Positions 40,713 through 51,331 are shown, counted from the first letter of the stretch. The stretch is DNA of 64,000 nucleotides from Lentimonas sp. CC4 (GCF_902728235.1 NZ_CACVBO010000001.1:3744001-3808000); one strand, 5' to 3'. Numbers and translations: made by a program. The notes: generated by a model from the letters alone, not told the origin.

Positions 40713-43123
40713 AGTCCTACCTTCACCTCCAGTAAGAGAACTCCGTTCGGCTCTAGTTCAAATTCGGAACCAATTGTTTGGCCGGTTAACATGTTGACCG
40801 CAGCTACGGATTCGCCGCTTTGACGTGTCAAGTTCAAGTCAGCTGAGTGCTTTCCTAGGTTCAGAATGTTCACAAGATATCCATCACCAGTCAGATTCTT
40901 GACCACTCGCCAAGTGCAGCCCTTATGCGTGGTGCCATTGTCTTCATGCACCAAAATCGGCAGTAAGTCATCTGGCAATTGCTCAAGCGCGAGGTCTTTA
41001 ATTGATCCAAGCAAGCGGTCTGCTCCAAGAGCAACCAGCTTCCCTTTGCTAGCCTTCAACTGTTTGCTGCGTGATTGACCATATTCATTCTTGGTGAGGC
41101 TTTGACTGTCCAGCAAGACGGTGCCCCCATTATCCAAATAGCCCTGCAGCGCATCAAACTCGGCATCGGTCACAAACTCAGTCTTATAAACTAGGATTGC
41201 GTCCCATTCGTTAGCATCTTGCTTCTGGATGATCTTCTGGGTCGCATAACCGAGCGGAAAACCTTCGAAGAACAATTGCTCATAAACTTCAAAATGTTCC
41301 GACATATGACGCGGCTTATTAATCGCCGAAGTTTCAGAGTAGAAAAAACGAATGGGGCGGCGTTGCTTGCGGACAGCCATCACCTCCTCAGAGAAGCTGT
41401 TCAGATCATACATGACCTGCGTCACTTCATTGACTACATGCGGCTGCTGGTTGGCAGATGCCGCATACGAGCCCGCGAGTGCTGGATCGAAGAAATCCAA
41501 CTCTCCTTCCATGCGGTCTTCAGGTGAACCGTCTGGATCGCGCGCCCACCACCATGCGAGATTCGCGTCCATCCCCTGAATCGTGGCCAACCAGTAAACG
41601 TTTCGCACATAGGCTGCTGGCTGGTCCAGCTCTCTCACCCATGAAGCAGAGAGAAAGTGATTTTCCGAATTAAAGTGAATTTTGTTGGGCGAGACCGATT
41701 CCATGAAATCGTAAGTCATGCTCAATTCTTCCCAGAAATAAGCGTAATGTGCTTCCCACGGCGCCGGCTGCTTCGCGTTGAGATTGCGAATCCATTGCGT
41801 CTTCGCATCATCACCGATGATGGATGTGAGTTCCGTCAATGCTTCCATATCGATACCGTGCGAGCGATAGTTCTCGGAAAAGAGATTGGGCTGCAACTTA
41901 ATGCTCGTATCTGCATCTGGGTTACCTTTACGCAACTCATCTTGAATGTAGGTAAACCAATCCGTGACACGATCCATATTATAACGGCAGAAATCATACC
42001 ACATAGGTTTGCCTCTGTAAGAACGTGAAATCGGGAACGGATACGTCACAGCATCGAAGCTAGCAAACGATGTCTTCCAATTCTGATTCAACAGTTTGAT
42101 GTCACCGTCGTAGTTTTGCTCTAACCAGACCTTGAAGTTCGCATCCGTATAAGAGGACAAAGCATTCATTTCCTTGTAACGCTGCGTCCAATGCTCTTTT
42201 GCGGCATACCAGTGCGGTTCATTTGAAAGAATGTAACCGAGCTGAGTCACCTTTTTGCCCTGAGTGAGCTCTCCTGACTTTTGAGCAATCTGTCCCCACA
42301 CATCACGCACGAGAGGATTATCGATATCAAAGCCTGTAAAAAGGCCGCGACCTAAATTGGCTTCAGGCTCCTGCTCTAGCACCCAATCAGGAATGCCGCC
42401 GTTCCAGAACAATAGAAAGCCGACGTTCGTGTCGGAGATATCGGTGATCTCGCTCAAGAGTGCGTCGTCAAACGTGCCATCTTCCTGAAGTAGGAATGAA
42501 TTGATCGCGCGGTCGTGATCGACTGGATACAGGTTCTCCCCACCGTGGAAAATTGCCCCTAGATGGTCGTTGTAAACCTGGGTATCAGTCAACGGACGCC
42601 CCACTGACTTAGAGAAATAATCATAGAGAAAGATCGGCTTACCATTGCTCAGCAATACATCTTCACTCACTTCGATGTTTTGCCAATCGACCTTGTTAAC
42701 CGGGCGGCGAACAATCTTTCCGCTCAAGACATCTTCAAGTGTATCGATCCCATCATCGAGCATCTCGATCACTTTTTTGCGTTCAAAGTCAGGCAACTCC
42801 TCGGCCAGCTTCTTTTTCTGACTCTTAAAGGGCTGATGATACACACCAAACAAATATTCATTCGCCTCCGTATTGGCTTCGTCCCAATTGGCAAACTTCA
42901 GAAATTCCTTAGAAAACCAGACAACGGTTTCCTCACGAGTGACGTCGATCGACTTCGAACGTGCGTCCGCCATTAAACTCTCGATTGAGCTAATTTTGGA
43001 CAAGGCTTGTGCTTCGTATTGTGACTCTGCTTCGGCTAGATGGCAGCTAGTGCCGACTACGAGACAGGCCAACAGCGTGAACCCATATTGCATACAACTT
43101 GAGCCGTATTTTTTGATGATCAT
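40709..43123 (-). CDS. clan GH-A exo-galactosidase-like enzyme (GH42/GH50/GH167-like)
   Basis: 804 residues. Signal peptide about 1-32 with a possible lipoprotein Cys at 27. Helical N-terminal domain to about 150, TIM barrel about 155-545 with acid/base motif ILSNEPHWY (N301-E302) and likely nucleophile E487 in FNSENHF, then a GH42-type trimerisation-like domain (about 550-690) and a small beta domain. It is the single-module paralogue of 16190..19771. GH167 enzymes release galactose units from carrageenan oligosaccharides in marine bacteria, which fits the neighbours. GH50 or GH42 remain alternatives until a profile search. Confidence 0.78.
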   Translation of the reverse strand: MIIKKYGSSCMQYGFTLLACLVVGTSCHLAEAESQYEAQALSKISSIESLMADARSKSIDVTREETVVWFSKEFLKFANWDEANTEANEYLFGVYHQPFKSQKKKLAEELPDFERKKVIEMLDDGIDTLEDVLSGKIVRRPVNKVDWQNIEVSEDVLLSNGKPIFLYDYFSKSVGRPLTDTQVYNDHLGAIFHGGENLYPVDHDRAINSFLLQEDGTFDDALLSEITDISDTNVGFLLFWNGGIPDWVLEQEPEANLGRGLFTGFDIDNPLVRDVWGQIAQKSGELTQGKKVTQLGYILSNEPHWYAAKEHWTQRYKEMNALSSYTDANFKVWLEQNYDGDIKLLNQNWKTSFASFDAVTYPFPISRSYRGKPMWYDFCRYNMDRVTDWFTYIQDELRKGNPDADTSIKLQPNLFSENYRSHGIDMEALTELTSIIGDDAKTQWIRNLNAKQPAPWEAHYAYFWEELSMTYDFMESVSPNKIHFNSENHFLSASWVRELDQPAAYVRNVYWLATIQGMDANLAWWWARDPDGSPEDRMEGELDFFDPALAGSYAASANQQPHVVNEVTQVMYDLNSFSEEVMAVRKQRRPIRFFYSETSAINKPRHMSEHFEVYEQLFFEGFPLGYATQKIIQKQDANEWDAILVYKTEFVTDAEFDALQGYLDNGGTVLLDSQSLTKNEYGQSRSKQLKASKGKLVALGADRLLGSIKDLALEQLPDDLLPILVHEDNGTTHKGCTWRVVKNLTGDGYLVNILNLGKHSADLNLTRQSGESVAAVNMLTGQTIGSEFELEPNGVLLLEVKVGL

Positions 43124-43170
43124 AGTATTAATTAGTAGAAGGATTCAGCCATTCACCCGTGGGAATGGCA

Positions 43171-44706
43171 TTAGTGTGTTTGTGAATAAGCACGGATGCT
43201 CTTGGATGACTTTAATTCTTTCAGGCGCAGTGACATGCTCTGCGCTTTCTCGGGGTATTGTAGGATGAGGTTGTTCTGCTCACCGACATCCTTGCTGAGG
43301 TCATATAGGCAGTCTTCGAGTGGCCAAAAGCCTCGGGCATATTTCGGCGCCATCGCGGGAATAAACTTCCAGTCACCCATGCGCAGGGCGACGCCCCTGC
43401 CCTCCTCGATCAATAATTCAGAACCGGTGGCATCTTCACCAAGCAGCGCCGCAAGTGCATCGCGGCTGTCGCGACCTTCATCTGCACTTAGTTCGACATT
43501 CAGCAAATTCGCAAACGAAGCCATGTAATCGATCTGGTTCACCGTCGCTTGCGAAGTGCCGGCCTGAATCTTTGCCGGCCAACGAATGACCATAGGCACA
43601 CGCGTGGAACCTTCATAGATCTCATACTTACCGCCCCGCCATGGGCCAGAGGCATCATGTCCATTGCCGCTTTTAGGAGAATAGAGCTCCACCTTTTCAG
43701 TCGATGGATAGCTGTCATCGTGATGCGTCGGGCCATTATCACTCGTAAAAATTACGATGGTATTCTCAGACAACCCGTATCTTTCGAGTTCTTCTAGAAT
43801 CGCACCGACCGCCCAATCCAATTGCACCATCGCATCTCCACGAGACCCCAGCTTCGTGGCACCTTTGAAGCGCTGATTCGGGGCATTCGGAATGTGAATA
43901 TCCTGTGCCGAGTATATGAGGAAGAAAGGTTGATCACGATGCTCAGTGATAAACTCACGAGCTTTGCCGACGAATACATCCGTCGAAGTATAATCGTCCC
44001 ACAACGCAGACTGACCTCCAGACATGTAGCCGATACGTCCGATGCCGTTCACAATACTTTTATAGAACACCTCATTAGAATCTTTGCGGGCATCCGGATA
44101 TTGTGTGCTACCTGCGATCTGCACATCGGCAAGTGTGTCGCCGACATAGATCGGATCATTGGGATCTAAGTTCACCACATGATGCCCATCAACATACACA
44201 CATGGCACACGATCATTCGTAGTAGGCAGTAGAAAAGCCGAATCGAAGCCCAGTTCCAGCGGCCCCGGTTTCAAGGCTCCGTTCCAATTCGGCCCCGTGT
44301 CTTTGTCCCCCAGACCCAAGTGCCATTTGCCAACGATGCCTGTGCTGTAGCCAGCTTGTTTGAACAGACGAGGCAACGTCATGGCATCTGGATCGATCAA
44401 CAACGGTTCGTTCGGCGGCGCAATCCTCACGTTATGGCGAAAGGCTTGAACACCAGTCAACAGCGAGTAACGCGAGGGTGTGCAAGTGGAGGCGGAACTG
44501 TGTCCGTCGGTGAAGTTCAATCCCCCAGCAGCAAGCTGGTCGATATTCGGCGTGTCGATCTGCGTGGCACCATTGACGCCGACATCGGCATAACCGACAT
44601 CGTCGCCATAGATGAGCACCACATTCGGACGGCTCAGATTCGCTGCGGATGCGCAAGCCAATCCACTAGCCACAATCAAACTGATCCATCTGGTTACACC
44701 TTGCAT
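43171..44706 (-). CDS. S1 family sulfatase (arylsulfatase A-like)
   Basis: 511 residues. Signal peptide 1-22. Metal motif IYGDDVGYADVGV; formylglycine site C75-TPSR followed by YSLLTG; GKWHLGLG; FTSDNGPTHHDD completes the metal site. Third gene downstream in operon B, 9 bp after GH127 and 47 bp before the GH-A gene. It differs in subfamily from the other sulfatases in the window (CTPSR against CGPSR and CQPTR), so it probably serves another sulfate position of the galactan. Confidence 0.91.
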   Translation of the reverse strand: MQGVTRWISLIVASGLACASAANLSRPNVVLIYGDDVGYADVGVNGATQIDTPNIDQLAAGGLNFTDGHSSASTCTPSRYSLLTGVQAFRHNVRIAPPNEPLLIDPDAMTLPRLFKQAGYSTGIVGKWHLGLGDKDTGPNWNGALKPGPLELGFDSAFLLPTTNDRVPCVYVDGHHVVNLDPNDPIYVGDTLADVQIAGSTQYPDARKDSNEVFYKSIVNGIGRIGYMSGGQSALWDDYTSTDVFVGKAREFITEHRDQPFFLIYSAQDIHIPNAPNQRFKGATKLGSRGDAMVQLDWAVGAILEELERYGLSENTIVIFTSDNGPTHHDDSYPSTEKVELYSPKSGNGHDASGPWRGGKYEIYEGSTRVPMVIRWPAKIQAGTSQATVNQIDYMASFANLLNVELSADEGRDSRDALAALLGEDATGSELLIEEGRGVALRMGDWKFIPAMAPKYARGFWPLEDCLYDLSKDVGEQNNLILQYPEKAQSMSLRLKELKSSKSIRAYSQTH

Positions 44707-44715
44707 ATCAATCGG

Positions 44716-46695
44716 CTAGCTCCAAATAACAGGCAGAAAGACGGACATCTCGGCTGCGCCGCGATTACTCCATGCATAGTAAGGCACGAACTGTGCATCA
44801 TGCGGGATGAACTCAGGCTTCTTCACCTCGTGATACATGCCTGGTGCGGCATTATCTTTACGCAGTAGCACGTTGCCATGAATCGTAGTGAGACCACCAA
44901 GGAACTGTGGCTGATGCTTTAACGTCAGTTCAGTATCACCTGAAACGTATACATCGACGATGTTCGCATCTTTCGGCAGGTCTGGAGATTCCACACAATA
45001 CACAACGGGTCCACGTTTGATCGCGACTTGGTTGCGAATCTCTTCGATACGCGTGTGGCCTTCGATGAAGCGAATGTCCATAGGCATGTCGATTTCGATG
45101 ACATCGCCGGCCTTCCAATTGCGCTCGATCTTAGCAAACGAACCAGGAACCGCAGCTATGCCAGACACCTCGCCGTTGATCTTGATACTGGTGCCATGCG
45201 CCCAATCTGGGATACGCAATAGGATTTCAAATGCGTCCTCCTTACAGGATTCGACGGTAATCTTCACTAGGCCTTCCCATGGATACTGAGTTTCTTGCTT
45301 GAGCGCAATTTGAGAACCGTCCGACATGGTGGTCGAGAGAGTATTACCACCGTAAAGATTCACGGACACACCGTTCTCGGAAAGACTGTAGGCCCAGGAC
45401 GAAGACTTCGCGATGGTGCGAACGACATTCGGCGGGCAGCAGAAGCAGTAGAGATAGGGCAAGCGATCTGGCGACTCGGTATTCATCACCGAGTAATCGC
45501 GCGCGCCTTCGATCTTACGCAAAGGGTTCGCATAGTAGTATTTCTTACCACAGATACTGATCCCAGAGAGGCTACTGTTATGCAGCACGAGCTCCATAAT
45601 GTCGGCGTATTTGGATTCGCCCTTAATGCCGAGCATACGGTGACTGAACATCGCATTACAGATGTTCGCACAGGTCTCATTGTATGCGGTCATATTCGGC
45701 ATCATGTATTCGTCGATGAAGCCCTCTTCGATCATATCGAGACGTGACGAGGCACCGTAGTGCGTCTGACCGACGGCACCGGTGGCATACATCTTCTTTT
45801 TTGTGACATTGTCCCAAAGACGATCCAGCGCATCAATTAGCGCCTTCTCACCAGTCTCTGCATACACATCAGCCGCACCGGAATAGTAATACAGTGCGAG
45901 CACGGCGTGCCCGACCGCTTCAGTCTCATCGCGTAGCGGCACACGTTCTTGCACCATATCGCCAATTGGATAGCCGACCGTGGTGGAATCGTGCACCATT
46001 TCGGACTGACCACGATTGTTGATAAAAATCTCAGCCAGTTCCAGATAGCGCTTATCCTTCACCGTGCGGTAAAGCTCAACCAGTCCCATGATCTGAGTTT
46101 GGTTAAAACCGAAACGCTTCAATTCATCTGGGCATGGGTTAAAGAGCTTGCAGAGTAGATCCGCATTCTTGATCGCAATGTCCAGGAAGTTGGTCTTCCC
46201 CGTCATACGATGGTGGATACAAGCCGTGGTGTAAAGGTGGCCACAGTTATACATCTCGTGATACTTACGATTCGAGAAATGGTCGATGCCATTGATCTGA
46301 ATATAAGCGTGCAGATAGCCATCCGCTTCTTGCGCTTGCGCAAGGACATCAATGATCTCGTCAAGCTCGGTAATGATGGATTCGTTCTCGTTTAAACCGT
46401 AGACGTAGCAAGCCGCTTCCATCCATTTAAAGAAATCGGCATCATGCCAGAACTCACCTTGGTGCTTCCCCTCTTTCAGCCCCGCTGCGATCTTGAAGTT
46501 GTTATAGCCGTGGCCGATATCGCCCTTCAACAAGGTGCCCATGTAAGGCACCATCACTTCTTCGCAAACCTTAGTCTTGTCCGCCCAGAAGCCTTCCGTC
46601 CAACGGCAATCTCCATGATTAATGGATCGGAGTGCCACGTGTGGACTCTCAGATGTGTTCAGTTCCGTTTTAGAGTGAATGATTGTATCAGTCAT
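44716..46695 (-). CDS. GH127 glycosidase, probably alpha-1,3-(3,6-anhydro)-D-galactosidase
   Basis: 659 residues, no signal peptide, so cytoplasmic. The (alpha/alpha)6 barrel holds the GH127 zinc-cysteine site: E340 and C342 in AYNETCAN, C419 and C420 in YCFCCPPN, at the spacing known for beta-L-arabinofuranosidase HypBA1. In Zobellia some GH127 members release 3,6-anhydro-D-galactose from carrageenan oligosaccharides. Here the gene sits directly after a sugar porter and next to the anhydrogalactose pathway, so that role is the best inference. Arabinofuranosidase is the alternative. Confidence 0.85.
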   Translation of the reverse strand: MTDTIIHSKTELNTSESPHVALRSINHGDCRWTEGFWADKTKVCEEVMVPYMGTLLKGDIGHGYNNFKIAAGLKEGKHQGEFWHDADFFKWMEAACYVYGLNENESIITELDEIIDVLAQAQEADGYLHAYIQINGIDHFSNRKYHEMYNCGHLYTTACIHHRMTGKTNFLDIAIKNADLLCKLFNPCPDELKRFGFNQTQIMGLVELYRTVKDKRYLELAEIFINNRGQSEMVHDSTTVGYPIGDMVQERVPLRDETEAVGHAVLALYYYSGAADVYAETGEKALIDALDRLWDNVTKKKMYATGAVGQTHYGASSRLDMIEEGFIDEYMMPNMTAYNETCANICNAMFSHRMLGIKGESKYADIMELVLHNSSLSGISICGKKYYYANPLRKIEGARDYSVMNTESPDRLPYLYCFCCPPNVVRTIAKSSSWAYSLSENGVSVNLYGGNTLSTTMSDGSQIALKQETQYPWEGLVKITVESCKEDAFEILLRIPDWAHGTSIKINGEVSGIAAVPGSFAKIERNWKAGDVIEIDMPMDIRFIEGHTRIEEIRNQVAIKRGPVVYCVESPDLPKDANIVDVYVSGDTELTLKHQPQFLGGLTTIHGNVLLRKDNAAPGMYHEVKKPEFIPHDAQFVPYYAWSNRGAAEMSVFLPVIWS

Positions 46696-46755
46696 AAGAA
46701 TTCAAATAAATGTGTGTTACAATTAGAAGTGATTGGTTGCTGCGCAGCCGTGCGA

Positions 46756-48318
46756 CTATTTCGAGAGTGCGGCTTGAATTTCTTCAATCGTCATGTTCTT
46801 CGTTTCCTTCAGGGTGAAGAAGAGCACCACGAGTCCAACCGCCACCGTCACGGCATAGCAGAGGAAGATCGGGCTCATGCCCATATTCTCCAATTGCCAA
46901 GGAAAGAACTGCTGCACCACATAGTTCACGATGCTGCTGACGATCGCGAAGAACGGAATCGCGAGTCCGCGCACTGTGATCGGGAAGATCTCTGAAAAGA
47001 GCACCCACATCAATGGACCGACAGAAATATGGAAGGCTGCGACCACACTTAAGATACAGATCAACACGAGCTTTGCATTCATATCGATCGCCTTCGCCAG
47101 AATGTCGTTTTGATACTTTGCCGCAGCTTCGTCGCCAATGGCAGTCTTCAGCGCCTGCTTAAATGCGATGTCACTTGCATACTCGACATCAACCATGGAG
47201 CTAAGCGCAACGACATCCACCGTCTCGGACATTTCGGCAATATCCTCTTGAGTCAAAACATAGCGTGCTTCGTGAAATGCGAAGGAGCTCAGACCAAGAC
47301 TCACGATAATCCAAACCATGCCGCCGATAATGAGCGGACGACGACCCAGCTTATCCACCAGCAGTAATCCGAAAACCGTGAAGACCAACGCGGTCAATCC
47401 AATCCAAATCGCTTGAGAAAAGGCTGCATTTTCGCCGGCCCCCAATTGCTGGAACACCGTCGGGGCATACACCAGAATCGCATTGATCCCTGTAGCTTGC
47501 TGAGCGACCGAAATCGTCAACGCAATGATCATCGTCAAACGCATCGGACTGCCGAGCATTTCCTTGATTTGCCCTCCGATCGTGTGCTTCTCATCGCCCA
47601 TATGCATACTGTCATTCATCTCATCGATGTGATGGCCAATCTGTTCTTCGGGAAGCAGTTTACGCAAGGTCGACTTTGCACACTCGACGCGCTTTTGCAG
47701 CATGAGCCAGTAAGGACTTTCTGGGATTTTCAGAAGCAGGAAAAACCAGACGAGTGCAAACGGGATTTCCGAACCAAGCATCCAGCGCCATGTATGTTTA
47801 TCCACCCCCAGGGAGAGCGCCAAATCAGACCCAGAGCCTGCGAGCTGTAAGATGTAGTGATTGACAAAATACGCGCCAGATAAGCCGACGACGATGTTGA
47901 TCTGTGTCATCGACACGAGCTTCCCGCGCCATGCTGGCGGAGCAATTTCACCGATATACATCGAAGCCAATGTAATCGAACTAAATGCCAACCCACCCAA
48001 GAAACGGGCGGCGACCAGCATTTCAAAGCTCGTTGCAAAGGCGGAACCTAGCGCTGAAACCAAATACAAGACAGCCACCACCAGGATCGCGAGTTTACGC
48101 CCCCAACGATCACTCAGATAACCCGCAAACGGCAGCGCAATTAACACACCCAGCGCTGGCGCACTGGCCGCAGTGCCGACCTCTAAAGAACTCAAGCCAA
48201 ACTCAAGTTTAAGGAACTCAAGCGTTCCGGAAATAAGAACGGCATCTAAGCCAAATAGAAAGCCCCCCATTGCCACGATCGTGGCGAAGGTAAATGCATT
48301 GCGTTGATATGAGGTCAT
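46756..48318 (-). CDS. MFS sugar porter family transporter
   Basis: 520 residues, 12 predicted transmembrane helices. Sugar-porter motifs: GYLSDRWGRK after TM2, IPESPYWL after TM6, QQATGINAI in TM7 and DKLGRRPL after TM8. A hydrophilic insert of about 60 residues (about 350-410, QEDIAEMSETVDVV...) lies between TM9 and TM10, longer than in typical members but seen in some bacterial relatives. It leads operon B and is followed by GH127, so it probably imports galactose, anhydrogalactose or short galactan oligosaccharides by symport. Operator copy 1 lies 129 bp upstream. Confidence 0.91.
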   Translation of the reverse strand: MTSYQRNAFTFATIVAMGGFLFGLDAVLISGTLEFLKLEFGLSSLEVGTAASAPALGVLIALPFAGYLSDRWGRKLAILVVAVLYLVSALGSAFATSFEMLVAARFLGGLAFSSITLASMYIGEIAPPAWRGKLVSMTQINIVVGLSGAYFVNHYILQLAGSGSDLALSLGVDKHTWRWMLGSEIPFALVWFFLLLKIPESPYWLMLQKRVECAKSTLRKLLPEEQIGHHIDEMNDSMHMGDEKHTIGGQIKEMLGSPMRLTMIIALTISVAQQATGINAILVYAPTVFQQLGAGENAAFSQAIWIGLTALVFTVFGLLLVDKLGRRPLIIGGMVWIIVSLGLSSFAFHEARYVLTQEDIAEMSETVDVVALSSMVDVEYASDIAFKQALKTAIGDEAAAKYQNDILAKAIDMNAKLVLICILSVVAAFHISVGPLMWVLFSEIFPITVRGLAIPFFAIVSSIVNYVVQQFFPWQLENMGMSPIFLCYAVTVAVGLVVLFFTLKETKNMTIEEIQAALSK

Positions 48319-48765
48319 AATTTTCAGAATAAAGGGGCGGTTCAGTAAGAAACAGCCCGTTCGGCTGCGTCAGTGAGACATAAGGTCTGTGATAATAGCG
48401 AAGTATCCCATATTTGGACGAATCAGAGAATAGCGAATACTCTAATAAACATAGCTGATCCTGTAATCTGGGCAGCGTGCCCCCCATCTAAGTTGGACAA
48501 AGCCCGTAGCGTGCAACTTTAACAATCGCCACCAGTAGGGGCTTTGCTCGCGAAGACCGCGAAAACGCCACAACGCAACGCACCCCGAAAAGCCATCGAT
48601 ACCACCACAACACTCCAAACGAAAACGGTGATAACGGTTCGCGAAAGTCGCCTGCAAACACTTCATTCCATAAATTGACCGTAGCGTTCCTGCTAGCTGT
48701 TTCAGCGGAGTGCTGCTACCACCCGTAAGCCAAATCCTTAAGGACTTGAGTAATTTGAGACAGAC
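48319..48765. other. intergenic region between operons A and B
   Basis: 447 bp. Holds operator copy 1 (48426..48463), preceded at about 48394 by a half copy (AATAGCGAAGTATCCCATAT), and near 48740 a small TCCTTAAGGA palindrome after operon A. A 74-codon minus-strand frame (48442..48666) is Cys/Trp-rich and overlaps the operator, so I do not call it. Confidence 0.5.
48426..48463 (-). promoter_or_regulatory. catabolic operator, copy 1 (before MFS operon B)
   Basis: Plus strand reads GAGAATAGCGAATACTC then TAATAAACAT. It matches copies 2 and 3 over about 30 bases; the right half-site (AGCTGATC) is degenerate. Centre lies 129 bp before the porter start codon. Confidence 0.65.
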
Positions 48766-50202
48766 TCAACGAATCTCAAAGTCCTTATCGTAATTGGGCA
48801 TGTCCTGCTCATTCCACATATCACGCGCTTCCATGGCGTGGAACCACCTCGGCTCGGTATGCGTGCGGCTCCATTGCTCGACTTTCGACACCATGGACTC
48901 CAACAATTCTGGATATTGGCCGCTCAGATCATGCTTCTCGGAGATATCCTTTGTAATATCATACAGTCGCCACGGGCGATTGCCCTCGCGCACAATCTTC
49001 CACTGATCCTGGCGTGCACCGACATCCGTAAAGCTACTACGGTGACGCATGGCAAAAATCATACCACCCTCGCGCGGATTGGTGCCTTCGATGATCGCTG
49101 GCATGACATTTAAACCATCCAGTTCCTTATGCTCAGGAATGGTGGCTTCACCGAGCGCGGCAAAGGTCGGATAAAAATCGAGCGCGGAGACGGGATAGTC
49201 GAAGTTCACACCGGCACGCACATGCTTCGGCCAGTGCATAAACATCGGCACGCGGAAGCCACCTTCAGTCGTGGTGCCCTTCTCGCCGCTCAATGGCGTA
49301 TTCGTGGCGCCAGCTTTGAGCTTACCGCCATTATCGCTAAGAAAGATCACTAAGGTGTTCTCGAATTCGCCATTGTCTCTCAACGCCTCGGCGACTTGCC
49401 CCACGCCACGGTCGACGGCAGCCATCATACCTGCGAATTGGCGGCGTTTCTTGTCCTTGATATTCGCATACTGCTCCATGTCCTCAGCTTTGGCTTCTAA
49501 TGGCGTATGTGGTGCATTGTAAGCGAGATACAGGAAGAACGGCTGATCCTTTTTCGATGCTTCGTTAATAAAGCGCACCGCTTCACGCGAAAGCCCATCG
49601 GTCAAGTATTCCGTTTCATTCACCTCTTTACCGTTGTGCTCTAGCGGCACTAGGTAGTCGTTGATATACTTTTGACCTGCATCCTTTTGCCTCTGATAGG
49701 CCGCTCGATACTGGTCGGGGAAGAAGTTATGCCCGCCTCCAAGGAACCCGTAAAAGTCATCAAACCCACGATTGTTTGGATGATATTGAGGCTCAATTCC
49801 CAAGTGCCACTTCCCGATCGCACCAGTATAGTAACCAGCATCTTGCAATACCGTTGCAATGGTCGTCTCACTCTCCGGTAGTCCCAGTTTATTATATTCC
49901 TCGATGCCATGCCCACTATTGGGTAAATTAAAGGGCGCACCATATTCATGCGGGTAGCGCCCTGAAATGAGCCCCATACGGCTCGGCCCACAGAACGGAT
50001 GCACCACATACGCTGACCCAAAGATCGTGCCATCACTGGCAAGTCGATCCATCTGTGGAGTCTGAATATCTGGAGATCCATTGAATCCCACGTCTGAATA
50101 ACCCAAGTCATCACATAAGATGAGGACAATATTAGGCCGCTCAGATGCAACTAAGGATGCACTGAGAACAAGGGATGAGACTGCGAGGAGTTTGGTAAGC
50201 AT
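48766..50202 (-). CDS. S1 family sulfatase
   Basis: 478 residues from ATG at 50202; a GTG four codons earlier is possible. Signal peptide 1-20. Metal motif ILCDDLGYSDV, formylglycine site C71-GPSR with MGLISGRYP, GKWHLGIE, then LSDNGG. Close paralogue of 26905..28338. It closes operon A, 27 bp after the sugar kinase, so desulfation and anhydrogalactose catabolism are co-expressed. The S1_19 branch, which contains carrageenan sulfatases, is a plausible home but was not tested. Confidence 0.9.
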   Translation of the reverse strand: MLTKLLAVSSLVLSASLVASERPNIVLILCDDLGYSDVGFNGSPDIQTPQMDRLASDGTIFGSAYVVHPFCGPSRMGLISGRYPHEYGAPFNLPNSGHGIEEYNKLGLPESETTIATVLQDAGYYTGAIGKWHLGIEPQYHPNNRGFDDFYGFLGGGHNFFPDQYRAAYQRQKDAGQKYINDYLVPLEHNGKEVNETEYLTDGLSREAVRFINEASKKDQPFFLYLAYNAPHTPLEAKAEDMEQYANIKDKKRRQFAGMMAAVDRGVGQVAEALRDNGEFENTLVIFLSDNGGKLKAGATNTPLSGEKGTTTEGGFRVPMFMHWPKHVRAGVNFDYPVSALDFYPTFAALGEATIPEHKELDGLNVMPAIIEGTNPREGGMIFAMRHRSSFTDVGARQDQWKIVREGNRPWRLYDITKDISEKHDLSGQYPELLESMVSKVEQWSRTHTEPRWFHAMEARDMWNEQDMPNYDKDFEIR

Positions 50203-50229
50203 TTTGGGTATCACACAAGAAACGAGACG

Positions 50230-51321
50230 TTAGCGAACAACGCGACCGGATGCAGAGCCTCCCATGAGGGCTTCGACCTCGGAGCGTGTTGAAAAGTTAA
50301 AGTCACCCTTGATGGAGTGCTTCAGGCACGATGCGGCCACCGCATACTTCACCGCAGTTTGAGGCTCGCTCAACTCAGGAGTGGTCAGTGCAAAGATCAG
50401 GCCACCGGCAAAGGAATCGCCACCACCGACACGGTCGACGATGTTCTTGATCTCGTAGGACTGATAGTTGCCATCTGCATCCAACGGAGCAAACGCAGCT
50501 TTATCGGACGCCGCATCAAAGAGCATCGCGCCCCAATTGTTATGCGTTGCGGAATAGCTCTCGCGCAAAGTGATCGCCACCTTACTGATATTCGGGAACT
50601 GCTGCACGACCTGACGTGCGACATCAGGATAGCGTGACGTATCGAGCGCACCGGAATGCACATCTGTATCACCGGCACGAATACCGAGCACATCGTGACA
50701 GTCTTCCTCGTTGGCAATGACCACGTCCACAAATGGAAGGATCTTACGCATGGTCTCTTGAGCCAACTCACGGGCAGTCTTACTGCTATCCCAGTCCCAC
50801 AGCTTGCCGCGGAAGTTCAAATCGATCGACACTTGTGCACCAGCTGCTTTGGCTTTTTGTGCCGCAACCAATGTCGCTGCTGCAGCATTGGCGGACAATG
50901 CGGGAGTGATGCCACTCAAGTGCAACCAGCTCGCGCCGTCAAAAATAGACTCCCAATCATACTGCTCGGCAGGTGTGATCGCGATCGCCGAATCGGCACG
51001 ATCATACACCACATTGCTCGGGCGTTGATTTGCACCGGTCTCCAGGAAGTAGAGTCCTAGACGGCCCTTGTCTGTGCGTAGAATATACTGCGCATCGATG
51101 CCGACAGCACGAACCGAGTCCATGGTCGCTTCAGCCAAGCTATGCTTTGGCAGCGCAGTGACATAGCGTGCCTTGCCTCCAAAGTTGCAGATCGATGCAG
51201 CCACGCTGGCCTCAGCGCCTGCGTAGGTCACATCAAACGTGCGCGTTTGACGTAAACGAAGATTCTCTGGTGCCGCGATGCGACCCATGATTTCACCAAA
51301 AGTAACGACGATATTGCTCAT
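50230..51321 (-). CDS. PfkB-family 2-keto-3-deoxy-sugar kinase (KDG/KDGal kinase)
   Basis: 363 residues. Ribokinase fold with N-terminal substrate lid (YAGAEASVAASICNFGG), central IDLNFRGKLWD and the C-terminal anion-hole motif RVGGGDSFAGG with catalytic D302. Sequence layout matches KdgK. It should phosphorylate 2-keto-3-deoxygalactonate or -gluconate at C6. Neighbours supply the preceding cycloisomerase and the following aldolase, so it corresponds to DauC of the anhydrogalactose route. Ten bp separate it from the aldolase gene upstream. Confidence 0.9.
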   Translation of the reverse strand: MSNIVVTFGEIMGRIAAPENLRLRQTRTFDVTYAGAEASVAASICNFGGKARYVTALPKHSLAEATMDSVRAVGIDAQYILRTDKGRLGLYFLETGANQRPSNVVYDRADSAIAITPAEQYDWESIFDGASWLHLSGITPALSANAAAATLVAAQKAKAAGAQVSIDLNFRGKLWDWDSSKTARELAQETMRKILPFVDVVIANEEDCHDVLGIRAGDTDVHSGALDTSRYPDVARQVVQQFPNISKVAITLRESYSATHNNWGAMLFDAASDKAAFAPLDADGNYQSYEIKNIVDRVGGGDSFAGGLIFALTTPELSEPQTAVKYAVAASCLKHSIKGDFNFSTRSEVEALMGGSASGRVVR

Positions 51322-51331
51322 AATAGTATCC

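Noticed and set aside
48442-48666. 74-codon minus-strand frame in the spacer between operons A and B
   Set aside because: Rich in Cys, Trp and Arg, overlaps operator copy 1 and has no recognisable motif.
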